Shown here: piece after piece, positions 55,855 to 64,000 of the stretch
Layout of the letters: every line of letters begins with the position of its first letter
Position numbering within the stretch: position 1 is the stretch's first letter
NCBI RefSeq assembly: GCF_038593855.1
Contig: NZ_CP151996.1
Coordinates: 3,596,001 to 3,660,000 of the forward strand
Origin: Lysinibacillus sp. FSL M8-0337
GTDB taxonomy: Bacteria > Bacillota > Bacilli > Bacillales_A > Planococcaceae
Length of the DNA: 64,000 nt
Direction: 5' to 3'
Made by a program: the position numbers and the translations under genes
The notes under the pieces: generated by a model
What the model was told of the DNA's origin: nothing
Seen by the model: the letters and a program-made list of their open reading frames with translations, nothing else
Database searches by the model: none

Positions 55855-56208
55855 TTATTTCCAAGCTTGCTCAAATTCTGTTTCTTTAAAACCTAACGTT
55901 ACTTTTTTTCCATCTGTCACGATTGGTCGTTTCATTAGCATACCATCTGACGCAAGCAGTGTAAGTTGCTCATCTTCCGGCATTTCCGCCAATTTATCCT
56001 TCAATCCAAGTTCACGGTATTTCATGCCAGAAGTGTTAAAAAACTTCTTCAGTGGTAACCCGCTCGCTTGCCAATATTGCTTTAATTGTTCTTTCGTAGG
56101 TGCTTGTTCAACGATGTGTACCTCTTCGTATGAAACGCCATTGTCGTTTAACCACTTCTGTGCTTTTTTACAAGTTGTACATTTAGGATAATGGATAAAT
56201 TGAATCAT
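55855..56208 (-). CDS. yusI: ArsC/Spx-family protein (YusI-like)
   Basis: A 117-residue thioredoxin-fold protein of the ArsC/Spx family with CTTCKKAQKWL near the N-terminus and the family pattern RPIVTDGKKVTLGFKETEF near the C-terminus. Its position between gcvH and fadE matches yusI. Function is unproven. ATG 56208 follows GAGGAG. Confidence 0.85.
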   Translation of the reverse strand: MIQFIHYPKCTTCKKAQKWLNDNGVSYEEVHIVEQAPTKEQLKQYWQASGLPLKKFFNTSGMKYRELGLKDKLAEMPEDEQLTLLASDGMLMKRPIVTDGKKVTLGFKETEFEQAWK

Positions 56209-56292
56209 ATTTGTAGGCTCCTCTACTATCATTTTCTGTAGTATACCATCATAACTAGTATGTGCCAAAATGAAACAATTATAATTGTTTGA

Positions 56293-56370
56293 GTGCCTGA
56301 CACCAGTGGATTTCAGAATTGTTTCGGTGCCTGGCACTTCCGCGGGCAAATTGTGTAAGTGCCTGGCACC
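56293..56370. repeat. Cluster of three GTGCCTGGCACC-type short repeats
   Basis: GTGCCTGACACC (56293), GGTGCCTGGCACT (56326) and GTGCCTGGCACC (56359) lie 33 bases apart in the gap after yusI. A fourth copy, inverted, is at 58225 to 58236 before fadE. Each is a small palindrome. Confidence 0.75.
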
Positions 56371-56372
56371 AA

Positions 56373-56405
56373 AACAGACTGTAGATTAAGGTATCTACAG
56401 TCTGT
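56373..56405 (-). terminator. Terminator of the fadNAE operon
   Basis: AACAGACTGTAGA and its complement form a 13-base stem with a 7-base loop, followed on the minus strand by TTTT. It is directly downstream of the acyl-CoA dehydrogenase stop. Confidence 0.85.
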
Positions 56406-56417
56406 TCATAGCTAGTA

Positions 56418-58202
56418 TTAGACGATGAATTTTTCAGCTTCGATAAGTTTAACTGAAGCTTCACGTTTTTTAGCAATAAGGTTATAAGGGTTGTTGCGAG
56501 TCAGTTTGCGAAGCGCTGACAATGTCATCCGTGCAGCATCTCCATCTGCTGAAGCAAGAATCGTATCCTTTGCCTCTTTTTCAATTTCTGCAAATGCTTC
56601 TTGGCAGAAAATTTGCGTGTAAAGTAATTTTTGTTGTGATTTTTCTGCACCCTCACGTGCAATCGCTTTGTCTGTACGTAACACAGCAGACTCCATAGCG
56701 AATAGTTGGTTTGCAATATTCGCGATATTTACCAATACTTCTTGCTCTTGGTCAAGCTTCGCACCGTAGCGTTGTGCTGCCATACCTGCTGCTAACACAG
56801 CGATCTTCTTAGCATTTTTCACAAGATATTTTTCTTGTGCTAGTGGTTCTGTACCTACTTCTTCTGGCATCATCATCAGCAATTCTTGTTGTAAATTTTG
56901 TGCAACTTGCAATAATGGCAATTCGCCTTTTAATGCTTTTTTCATAAATGTGCCAGGCACAATCATGCGGTTAATTTCATTTGTTCCTTCGAAAATGCGG
57001 TTAATTCGAGAGTCGCGATAAATGCGCTCTACCTCATATTCTGCCATAAAGCCATAGCCACCATGTAATTGTACCGCTTCATCAGCAATATAATCCAATG
57101 TTTCTGACCCAAACACTTTCGCAATCGAACATTCAATTGCATATTCTGCTATTGCATTGGCAATGACTTTCCCTTGCTTTTGTTCTTCAGGGCTTAATTG
57201 GCTTAGACGATCTTCGAATAATCCCACTGTACGATAATTTAATGATTCTGACGCATATAATTGAGACGCCATAGTCGATAGCTTTTCTTTTGTTAGGTTG
57301 AAATCAGAAAGCTTTGTTTTAAATTGTTGACGTTGGTTCGTATATTGAATCGCTAGCTCTAATGCACGTTTTGAGCCACCGATTGTACCGACACCTAATT
57401 TATAGCGACCGATATTTAAAATGTTAAAGGCAATGACGTGTCCACGACCTACTTCACCAAGCAGATTTTCAACAGGTACTTCTGCATCTTCAAGCACTAA
57501 TGTACGAGTTGATGAAGATTTAATACCCATTTTCTTTTCTTCTGGCCCAACAGAAACACCATTATATGCACGTTCTACGATAAATGCCGAGAATTTATCG
57601 CCATCGATTTTTGCATACACTACAAATACGTCAGCAAATCCAGCATTTGTAATCCATTGTTTTTCACCATTTAAAACATAATGAGTACCAGCAGCATTTA
57701 GCTTGGCAGTCGTTTTAGCACCTAATGCATCTGAACCCGAACCTGGCTCTGTTAAAGCATACGCTGCAATTAACTCACCTGAAGCAAGCTTTGGTAAATA
57801 CTTTTGCTTTTGCTCTTCGTTCCCAAAAAGCACGATTGGTAATGAACCAATCCCCACATGCGCACCATGTGTAATCGAGAAACCACCTGCTACAGACATT
57901 TTTTCTGCGATTAATGCCGAAGAAACTTTATCTAAACCAAGACCTTCATATTCTTCCGGTACATCCGCCGCTAATAGGCCTAGCTCACCAGCAGTTTTTA
58001 GTAAACGTACGGAATGTTCGAACTCATGATGTTCTAAGTTTTCAACGACAGGTAATACTTCATTCGCAACGTACTCTTCCGTTGTTTTGGCGATCATTTT
58101 TTGCTCATCTGTAAAATCTTCAGGTGTAAATACGCGATCTAACGCCACGTCCTCAATAATAAATCCGCCGCCTTTAATGATATCTGTAGTTTTTTCTGTC
58201 AT
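56418..58202 (-). CDS. fadE: Acyl-CoA dehydrogenase (FadE/YusJ)
   Basis: A 594-residue flavoenzyme of the long-chain type with a C-terminal extension. Landmarks are AYALTEPGSGSDA, GEKQWITNAGFADVFVVYAKI, LHGGYGFMAEYEVERIYRD and FEGTNEINRMIVPG. It catalyses the first step of beta-oxidation. ATG 58202 follows AAGGAGG. Last gene of fadNAE, expected to be repressed by FadR. Confidence 0.93.
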   Translation of the reverse strand: MTEKTTDIIKGGGFIIEDVALDRVFTPEDFTDEQKMIAKTTEEYVANEVLPVVENLEHHEFEHSVRLLKTAGELGLLAADVPEEYEGLGLDKVSSALIAEKMSVAGGFSITHGAHVGIGSLPIVLFGNEEQKQKYLPKLASGELIAAYALTEPGSGSDALGAKTTAKLNAAGTHYVLNGEKQWITNAGFADVFVVYAKIDGDKFSAFIVERAYNGVSVGPEEKKMGIKSSSTRTLVLEDAEVPVENLLGEVGRGHVIAFNILNIGRYKLGVGTIGGSKRALELAIQYTNQRQQFKTKLSDFNLTKEKLSTMASQLYASESLNYRTVGLFEDRLSQLSPEEQKQGKVIANAIAEYAIECSIAKVFGSETLDYIADEAVQLHGGYGFMAEYEVERIYRDSRINRIFEGTNEINRMIVPGTFMKKALKGELPLLQVAQNLQQELLMMMPEEVGTEPLAQEKYLVKNAKKIAVLAAGMAAQRYGAKLDQEQEVLVNIANIANQLFAMESAVLRTDKAIAREGAEKSQQKLLYTQIFCQEAFAEIEKEAKDTILASADGDAARMTLSALRKLTRNNPYNLIAKKREASVKLIEAEKFIV

Positions 58203-58224
58203 GTCCAATTCCTCCTTATTTTTC

Positions 58225-58236
58225 GGTGCCAGGCAC
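58225..58236. repeat. Inverted GTGCCTGGCACC-type repeat
   Basis: GGTGCCAGGCAC, complementary in orientation to the cluster at 56293 to 56370, lies in the fadA-fadE gap inside the transcribed operon. Confidence 0.6.
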
Positions 58237-58278
58237 GCATACAATTCGCAATTCTTAAACAATTAATTTTTACACAAT

Positions 58279-59451
58279 TTATAGAATCTCAAATACCCCA
58301 GCAGCGCCCATACCGCCGCCGATACACATTGTGACAACTCCGTATTTTTTACCTTGACGTTTCAGCTCATGAATAAGTTTTAATGTTAAAATTGCACCGG
58401 TTGCGCCAAGTGGATGTCCTAATGCAATTGCGCCACCATTGACATTAACCTTCTCTTGGTCGATGCCTAAATGACGTACAACTTGTAAAGACTGCGAAGC
58501 AAATGCTTCGTTAATTTCCCACAAATCGATATCCTCTATAGATAAACCTGCAATTTCAAGTGCTTTCGGTACTGCAACGATTGGACCGATGCCCATCACT
58601 TCTGGAGGAACACCGCCCACCGCAAAGCCTAAAAACTTCGCCATTGGTGTCATCCCTTGCTTTTCAGCTTCCTCACGATCCATCACCAAAACTGTTGCTG
58701 CACCATCAGAAGTTTGTGAAGCGTTACCTGCTGTCACACTACCTTTTACATGAAAGGCAGGACGAAGTTTCGCTAAACCTTCTACAGATGTGCCAGGGCG
58801 GACCCCCTCATCCATACTGAAAGTAAATTTTTTCACCTGTAGTTTATTATTAGCATCCACATAATGTTGTTCTACTTCAATTGGGACGATTTCATCATTA
58901 AATTTGCCTTCTTGAATTGCTTTTTCTGCAAGCACATGCGAGCGTACCGCAAATGCATCTTGATCTTCACGGCTAACATTATACTGTCGTGCGACTTCCT
59001 CGGCTGTATGTCCCATCCCCATATAATATTGAGGGGCTGTTTCAGCTAATGTTGGATTTAAGCGTGGTGTATTTCCTACCATTGGTACCATACTCATAGA
59101 CTCAACACCGCCAGCAAGAATTGCCTTTGAATGACCAAGCATAATCCGTTCAGCTGCATACGCTATTGCCTGTAAACCCGATGAACAAAAACGGTTAATA
59201 GTCAAAGCAGGTGTCGTATCTGGCAGCCCTGCAAGCGCACCAATGCTACGTGCTACATTCATGCCTTGCTCTGCTTCAGGCATCGCACACCCTAAAATTA
59301 AGTCATCAATAGGACCTTCATAGCCCGCTCTTTTCAATGTCTCTTTGACAACTGCTGCTCCAAAATCATCTGGTCTTACTGTTGCTAATGAACCTTTTTT
59401 CGCTTTTCCAATAGGAGTTCGTGCTCCTGCTACAATAACGGCTTCACGCAT
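58279..59451 (-). CDS. fadA: Acetyl-CoA acyltransferase (thiolase, FadA/YusK)
   Basis: A 390-residue thiolase with acylated Cys89 ([12 protein letters not shown]), the His of [10 protein letters not shown] and the C-terminal Cys loop [17 protein letters not shown]. It carries out the last, chain-shortening step of beta-oxidation. GGGGGA precedes ATG 59451. Confidence 0.95.
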   Translation of the reverse strand: MREAVIVAGARTPIGKAKKGSLATVRPDDFGAAVVKETLKRAGYEGPIDDLILGCAMPEAEQGMNVARSIGALAGLPDTTPALTINRFCSSGLQAIAYAAERIMLGHSKAILAGGVESMSMVPMVGNTPRLNPTLAETAPQYYMGMGHTAEEVARQYNVSREDQDAFAVRSHVLAEKAIQEGKFNDEIVPIEVEQHYVDANNKLQVKKFTFSMDEGVRPGTSVEGLAKLRPAFHVKGSVTAGNASQTSDGAATVLVMDREEAEKQGMTPMAKFLGFAVGGVPPEVMGIGPIVAVPKALEIAGLSIEDIDLWEINEAFASQSLQVVRHLGIDQEKVNVNGGAIALGHPLGATGAILTLKLIHELKRQGKKYGVVTMCIGGGMGAAGVFEIL

Positions 59452-59499
59452 CGTCTAAATCCCCCTTTGTTTCATGTGCAAATATAGTCATCTATCTAA

Positions 59500-61884
59500 T
59501 TAGTTACGAAGTGGTTTGCCCTTTAACAACATATGTTGCATTCTTTGCTGCGATAGTGGATCTGCTACCAAACTTAAGAATGCTTCACGTTCTAAGTTTA
59601 ATAGATATTGTTCATCTACTAATGTGCCGTATGGTACTTTTCCACCTGCGATAACATACGCTAACTTCTTGGCAATTTTTAAATCATGTTCACTGATGAA
59701 GCCTGATTCAAACATCCCTTGAGCACCGATTAGTAACGTACCGTAACCTGATGCACCGACAACAGGAACTTTTGTTGGCACCGGAGGTTGGTAGCCTGCC
59801 TCATAGAGTGCCAAAGCAGCCTGCTTTGCATCATAAATTTGGTGATCTGCATTGACTGAAATACCATCTGCAAAGTTTAGGAAGTTATTGTCTCGTGCTT
59901 CCTCACCTGAAGTTGATACTTTCGCCATGGCAATTGTTTCAAATACTTTATTGGCAATCTGTTGATAATCTACTTCCACACCATGCGGTAAACCTTTTAA
60001 GAATTTTTGGTAAAGTGCTTTGTTACCGCCACCCCCAGGAATTAAGCCAACACCGACTTCTACTAAGCCCATATAAGTTTCCATCGTCGCTTGGATATGT
60101 GCAGCAGGTAAGCATACTTCTGCGCCCCCACCTAATGTCATAGCGAACGGTGCAGCGACAACTGGTTTTCTTGAATATTTTATTTTTTGCATAGCATCTT
60201 GGAATGCTTTAATAACAAAATCTAATTCGAAAATGTTATCATCCTGTGCTTCTACTAAAATCATGCCTAAGTTCGCTCCGACACAGAAGTTTTTACCTTG
60301 GTTTCCGATTACCAAGCCTTTATAATTTGCTTCTACTTCGTCTATTGCGTAGTTAATCATTTGAATAATATCTAAACCGATGGCATTGGATTGGGAATGG
60401 AACTCTAGTAACGCAATACCGTCACCCAAATCTATTAGGCTAGCACCACTATTGGACTTAATAACACCATGTTTTTTCTTATAACGCTTTAAGTTAATTT
60501 CTTTTTCATTCACTGGAACTTTCACGTATTGTGAACCGTTATAATATGCTACATCACCGTCTATTTCTGAATAGAATGTAGTAAAGCCCTGTGCTAACAT
60601 ATCTTTCACAAATAGTGGAACTTCTCGACCTTCTGCCTCCATTTTCGCAACAGATTCTGTTACACCAATGGCATCCCAAATTTCAAATGGACCTTGCTGC
60701 CAGCCGAATCCCCACTTCATGGCATTGTCTATTGCGACGATATCATCAGCAATTTCACCATGTAACTGTGCAGAGTAAATTAGTGTAGGTGCAAAAATCC
60801 CCCATAATAGCTCACCTGTGCGGTCTTTCGCATATGTTAATGCTTTCACTTTGTTCGCTAATCCGCGCGTTTGTTTCGCCATTTCAATTGAAGGAGTTTG
60901 TAATTTTTTCGCGGGACTATATGCTAATGTAGTTGGATCAATTTCTAAAATTTCTTTCCCTTGCTTTTGGAAGAAACCTTGACCAGACTTTGCACCTAGC
61001 CAGCCGTTTGTCACCATTTTTTGTAGAAACTCAGGTACTGCAAATACTTGCTGTTCCTCTCCTGTCGTTTGGTCATATACATTTTTTGCCACATGAATAA
61101 ATGTATCTAAGCCAACAACATCTAATGTACGGAAGGTAGCTGATTTTGGGCGACCAATGAGCGGCCCTGTCACTGAATCTACCTCTCCGACTGAATAACC
61201 ACCTTGCATCATTTGCTGTAAAGTAATTAACAGACCGTATGTGCCGATGCGATTGGCAATAAAGTTTGGTGTATCCTTAGCCAATACAACACCTTTCCCA
61301 AGAATGTCCTCACCAAATTTTTTCATAAAGTCAACAACGTCTGGTGCAGTTGTCGTTGCCGGGATTACTTCAAGTAATTTTAAATAGCGTGGAGGGTTGA
61401 AGAAGTGTGTCCCTAAAAAATGTTGTTGGAAATCTTCTGAACGTCCTTCAGCCATCGCATTAATGCTAATGCCCGATGTATTAGAACTGATTATTGTACC
61501 TGGCGTACGAACAGCATCAATTTTTTCATACAAGCTTTGTTTAATCGCTAGATTTTCTACGACAACTTCAATAATCCAATCGACATCTTTCAGTTTGTCT
61601 AAATCGTCTTCAAAATTCCCCACCGTTAGAAGCGATAAGTTTTTCTTAGAAGTAAGTGGTGCTGGTTTTTGCTTTAATAACTTTTGAAGAGCTCCATTTA
61701 CAAAGCGGTTTCTTACAGCTGGATGTGCTAACGTAAGCCCCTTTGCTTCCTCCTCTTTCGTTAGTTCCTTCGGTGCAATGTCTAATAATAATGTTGGAAT
61801 ACCGATGTTTGCTAAATGTGCTGCAATGCCAGAACCCATTACCCCAGAACCTAGAACAGCCGCTTTTTTAATGTTGTAAGTCAC
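59500..61884 (-). CDS. fadN: 3-hydroxyacyl-CoA dehydrogenase / enoyl-CoA hydratase (FadN/YusL)
   Basis: A 794-residue bifunctional enzyme. The N-terminal half is an NAD-binding dehydrogenase (AAVLGSGVMGSGIAAHLAN, THFFNPPRYLKLLEVIP). From about residue 490 it is a crotonase-type hydratase (LVIGNQGKNFCVGANLGMI, ETYMGLVEVGVGLIPGGGG). The order is opposite to E. coli FadB and typical of Bacillales FadN. GTG 61884 follows AAGGGGGA; a TTG at 61890 is in frame. First gene of fadNAE. Confidence 0.95.
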   Translation of the reverse strand: MTYNIKKAAVLGSGVMGSGIAAHLANIGIPTLLLDIAPKELTKEEEAKGLTLAHPAVRNRFVNGALQKLLKQKPAPLTSKKNLSLLTVGNFEDDLDKLKDVDWIIEVVVENLAIKQSLYEKIDAVRTPGTIISSNTSGISINAMAEGRSEDFQQHFLGTHFFNPPRYLKLLEVIPATTTAPDVVDFMKKFGEDILGKGVVLAKDTPNFIANRIGTYGLLITLQQMMQGGYSVGEVDSVTGPLIGRPKSATFRTLDVVGLDTFIHVAKNVYDQTTGEEQQVFAVPEFLQKMVTNGWLGAKSGQGFFQKQGKEILEIDPTTLAYSPAKKLQTPSIEMAKQTRGLANKVKALTYAKDRTGELLWGIFAPTLIYSAQLHGEIADDIVAIDNAMKWGFGWQQGPFEIWDAIGVTESVAKMEAEGREVPLFVKDMLAQGFTTFYSEIDGDVAYYNGSQYVKVPVNEKEINLKRYKKKHGVIKSNSGASLIDLGDGIALLEFHSQSNAIGLDIIQMINYAIDEVEANYKGLVIGNQGKNFCVGANLGMILVEAQDDNIFELDFVIKAFQDAMQKIKYSRKPVVAAPFAMTLGGGAEVCLPAAHIQATMETYMGLVEVGVGLIPGGGGNKALYQKFLKGLPHGVEVDYQQIANKVFETIAMAKVSTSGEEARDNNFLNFADGISVNADHQIYDAKQAALALYEAGYQPPVPTKVPVVGASGYGTLLIGAQGMFESGFISEHDLKIAKKLAYVIAGGKVPYGTLVDEQYLLNLEREAFLSLVADPLSQQRMQHMLLKGKPLRN

Positions 61885-61909
61885 AAGCAATTCCCCCTTA
61901 TTCTCCCAT

Positions 61910-61927
61910 TGAATGAATGACCATTCA
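61910..61927. promoter_or_regulatory. FadR-type operator upstream of fadN
   Basis: TGAATGAATGACCATTCA closely fits the TetR-family FadR box of Bacillus (TGAATGA-N-TCATTCA type) and lies about 25 bases before fadN. A minus-strand TTGACC at 61934 to 61939 could be the -35. Long-chain acyl-CoA would lift repression. Confidence 0.75.
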
Positions 61928-61939
61928 TTTTTTGGTCAA

Positions 61940-62313
61940 AAAAAATCAAAATTGTGCTTCGGCGTTTTTGTGCATAGATTTTGGCCCATATAGCCTGAAT
62001 GCGAAGTTTTCACACTAGCATCGCTCAAAATCTGTGACAGTCGCTAAACACTTATTTTCACTCAATTCACTTTCTTAAATTACGAGAAATGTCTTCCACT
62101 GAATGAAAATAAAACTACTTTTTCTGTTTTTAGTGTAGATTATTTTGTCTAAATTAGCAATCTTTTTTCTATAATTATTTTTGCGATATACAACTTTTTT
62201 TGTTTTTTACGAGCGAAAACAAGACAATAAGTAGCTTCCACATATCCCAAACAGATAACTTTCAGGTTGAAGAGAAAATGTGTAAAATGGAAAGCAAGGA
62301 GAGTGATTTACTA
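61940..62313. other. Intergenic region fadN to thioredoxin-like gene
   Basis: No gene is supported here. It should hold the promoters of fadN (minus) and of the thioredoxin-like gene (plus), but no convincing plus-strand promoter was seen. Confidence 0.4.
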
Positions 62314-62631
62314 ATGAAAACAATAACAACTGCAGAGCAATTTAATGAGCTTATTGCTGGTGAACAAAAAGTACTTGTAAAATTTTATGCTGGCTGGTGC
62401 CCAGATTGCACACGTATGAATATGTTCATCGATCCAATTATTGAAGAGTACAACCAATTTGATTGGTATGAGCTTAACCGTGACGAGCTACCTGAAATCG
62501 CTGATAAATACGATGTAATGGGTATTCCAAGTTTATTAATTTTCCAAAACGGTGAAAAATTAGCCCACTTACATAGTGCGAACGCTAAAACACCTCAACA
62601 AGTTACAGAGTTTTTAGCTGCTCAACAATAA
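62314..62631 (+). CDS. Thioredoxin-like protein
   Basis: A 105-residue thioredoxin-fold protein with active site WCPDC (Cys29 and Cys32) and cis-Pro segment MGIPSLLIF. It resembles the small YdbP-type thioredoxins of Bacillus; the exact substrate is unknown. ATG 62314 follows AAGGAGAGTGAT; longer in-frame starts lack a ribosome-binding site. Confidence 0.88.
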   Translation: MKTITTAEQFNELIAGEQKVLVKFYAGWCPDCTRMNMFIDPIIEEYNQFDWYELNRDELPEIADKYDVMGIPSLLIFQNGEKLAHLHSANAKTPQQVTEFLAAQQ

Positions 62632-62649
62632 TACATCGTAACAAACGTA

Positions 62650-62688
62650 AAAATAGTATGCTGGGTATCCCTTGGCATACTATTTTTT
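62650..62688 (+). terminator. Terminator of the thioredoxin-like gene
   Basis: AAAATAGTATGC and its complement form a 12-base stem with a loop of about 13 bases followed by TTTTTT. Confidence 0.8.
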
Positions 62689-62764
62689 CTTCTATATCAA
62701 TCAAAAACAAACACCTTATTAAAAACACGTACATAATAAAGCGTATTTTGGAAGGGAGATAATA

Positions 62765-63268
62765 ATGAAACAGCATTTGTCATTACAAGGCACATCACAA
62801 TACGATACATCCATCGCAGCTCATTATCGTAACTCTGCCTGTGGACCGACAACAGTCCATGTCATCCTAAAGTACTTTGATCCTTTAGCTCCATCGGTAA
62901 ATGACCTTTACCAAATCCTAGGTAGCACCAAAGTTGGTTTGTTTAAATGGCGTTTAATTACTAACCTTCGAAAGCTGTTACCAACATGGGATATACGCAA
63001 TTGCACATTAAAAGAGGCGCTGCAAGAAATTGACGCAGGTCGCCCCGTAGCAATGCGCTTTGACCGTTATTTTAGCCTACAATGGTTTGATAAAAAATCA
63101 ACCTTTGCCTACCATTGGGTACCACTTATTGGCTATGAAGTGCAAGCTGATAAGCTATTGTTAATTTTCCACGATAACGGAGGAAACAATCGCGACAGTC
63201 AAATCCGTAGTGCTCTATTTCATCAAAATAAAAACGTGTTACGCTTCGTTAAAATAGCGCCTAACTAA
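62765..63268 (+). CDS. C39-like papain-fold protein
   Basis: A 167-residue cytosolic protein with a C39-like arrangement: Cys26 in SACGPTT, His117 in FAYHWVPLIGY and Asp137 in FHDNGG. It has no signal peptide or transporter domain, so it is a stand-alone member of the peptidase C39-like family of unknown substrate. GGAGAT precedes ATG 62765. It converges with the exonuclease gene and overlaps its end by 8 bases. Confidence 0.75.
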   Translation: MKQHLSLQGTSQYDTSIAAHYRNSACGPTTVHVILKYFDPLAPSVNDLYQILGSTKVGLFKWRLITNLRKLLPTWDIRNCTLKEALQEIDAGRPVAMRFDRYFSLQWFDKKSTFAYHWVPLIGYEVQADKLLLIFHDNGGNNRDSQIRSALFHQNKNVLRFVKIAPN

Positions 63269-64000
63269 GGGCATACAATGAACGTGCTTGCTTCGCAATA
63301 AGTGTAAAGCCACGTTCCTCTATTGCATTAATTGTCTGGTGCTCATAGTTTGGTACTGCTAAATGGGCAAAGTCCGCTTCAATCTGTACATTCGTTTGTA
63401 TCGTTGCAAGTTCGTGTGATAACTTCAACATATCCAGATTGTCTTTAATTTTGGTACGCTGACCAGGCTTTAAGTCCTCTAAGGAAGCGATCACATTATC
63501 AATCGAGCCATACATTTGTATAAGTGTCAGTGCCTGCTTAGGCCCAATTCCTTTAACTCCTGGGTAGCCATCACTCGTATCCCCCATAAACGCTTTTACT
63601 TGCGCAAATTGAATTGGCTCTATACCATATTCTTCTTTAAAGCGTGTATGTGTATAAAGATCATATTCAGTGTAACCTTTTTTTGTAAAAGCAATTTGCG
63701 TTGTCGGCGTGAGCAATTGTAATAAATCCTTATCCCCACTAATAACCGTAATATCAGCTTCATCCTGCCACTTCGTAATCATCGAGCCGATTACATCATC
63801 CGCCTCCATACCGACAACGCCAAAATTTTGCCATCCGATATGTTGAGCTAAATTTTTAGCCATATCAAATTGAGGAAGCATTTCCTCTGGCGGTGCTGGG
63901 CGGTTAGCTTTATAGCCATCATATAATTCATTGCGGAATGTTTGTGCCCCCATATCCCAGCAAATAGCTAAATGTGTTGGTTGCATAATAGATTGCGCCG
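63261..64000 (-). CDS. ypcP: 5'-3' exonuclease (YpcP-like, N-terminus outside window)
   Basis: The frame stays open to the right end of the window, so the gene is truncated; about 50 N-terminal residues seem to be missing. Visible parts are the flap-nuclease core: THLAICWDMGAQTFRNELYDGYKANRP, GMEADDVIG, ITVISGDKDLLQLL and FMGDTSDGYPGVKGIGPKQA (metal site and helix-hairpin-helix). It resembles the stand-alone Pol I-type 5' nuclease YpcP/ExoR, which removes RNA primers and flaps. Confidence 0.88.
   Translation of the reverse strand, partial: AQSIMQPTHLAICWDMGAQTFRNELYDGYKANRPAPPEEMLPQFDMAKNLAQHIGWQNFGVVGMEADDVIGSMITKWQDEADITVISGDKDLLQLLTPTTQIAFTKKGYTEYDLYTHTRFKEEYGIEPIQFAQVKAFMGDTSDGYPGVKGIGPKQALTLIQMYGSIDNVIASLEDLKPGQRTKIKDNLDMLKLSHELATIQTNVQIEADFAHLAVPNYEHQTINAIEERGFTLIAKQARSLYALS

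Overview
The window looks like the chromosome of a low-GC Bacillales bacterium, most likely Lysinibacillus or a close relative. The reasons are the sufCDSUB order, a metNIQ operon under an S-box riboswitch, and a block (metNIQ, thioredoxin-like, Toprim, gcvH, ArsC/Spx-like, fadE, fadA, fadN) that follows the yusA-yusL region of Bacillus subtilis. No rRNA, tRNA, CRISPR array or complete insertion sequence was seen.

Region 1 (1 to about 25,390) is the right-hand part of a prophage whose left end lies outside the window. From right to left it holds a tyrosine integrase, an ImmA-type metalloprotease and a repressor on the plus strand. Next come a Cro-like regulator and a long minus-strand early/replication block: DUF771-like, AbrB, tandem-HTH protein, SMC-like ATPase, AAA_24 ATPase, DUF669 protein, DEAH helicase, primase-helicase, RusA and an ArpU-like late regulator. 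The packaging/head module follows: TerS, TerL, portal, gp7-like head protein, scaffold, capsid, connectors and an HK97-gp10-like protein. Between the ArpU-like gene and terS sits a cargo unit with its own promoter and terminators. It encodes a DUF4868/KwaB-like protein and a four-helix membrane protein and looks like a Kiwa-type anti-phage system. The integrase abuts the 3' end of sufB, so that end is the probable attachment site.

Region 2 (25,396 to 36,740) holds the sufCDSUB iron-sulfur operon, then a two-component pair and a divergent LysR gene very close to gltC. The sensor of the pair is a large hybrid kinase with one degenerate and one intact kinase core. Palindromic intergenic repeats and strong terminators punctuate this region.

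Region 3 (36,737 to 51,040) is a minus-strand exopolysaccharide locus. It encodes a UDP-sugar 6-dehydrogenase, a lipoprotein with one dead and one intact deacetylase domain, and a hyaluronan-synthase-like glycosyltransferase with an N-terminal PilZ domain. It continues with a degenerate membrane deacetylase, a GH18-like lipoprotein, a GGDEF-like/receiver protein, a HEAT-repeat membrane protein, a second glycosyltransferase and a membrane-anchored clan-A glycoside hydrolase. Together these suggest a c-di-GMP-controlled, uronate-containing, partly deacetylated polymer. A long structured RNA element splits the locus.

Region 4 (51,671 to 64,000) is ordinary metabolism: methionine uptake, glycine cleavage protein H, fatty-acid beta-oxidation with a FadR-like operator, thioredoxin-like proteins, a C39-like protein and a truncated 5'-3' exonuclease.
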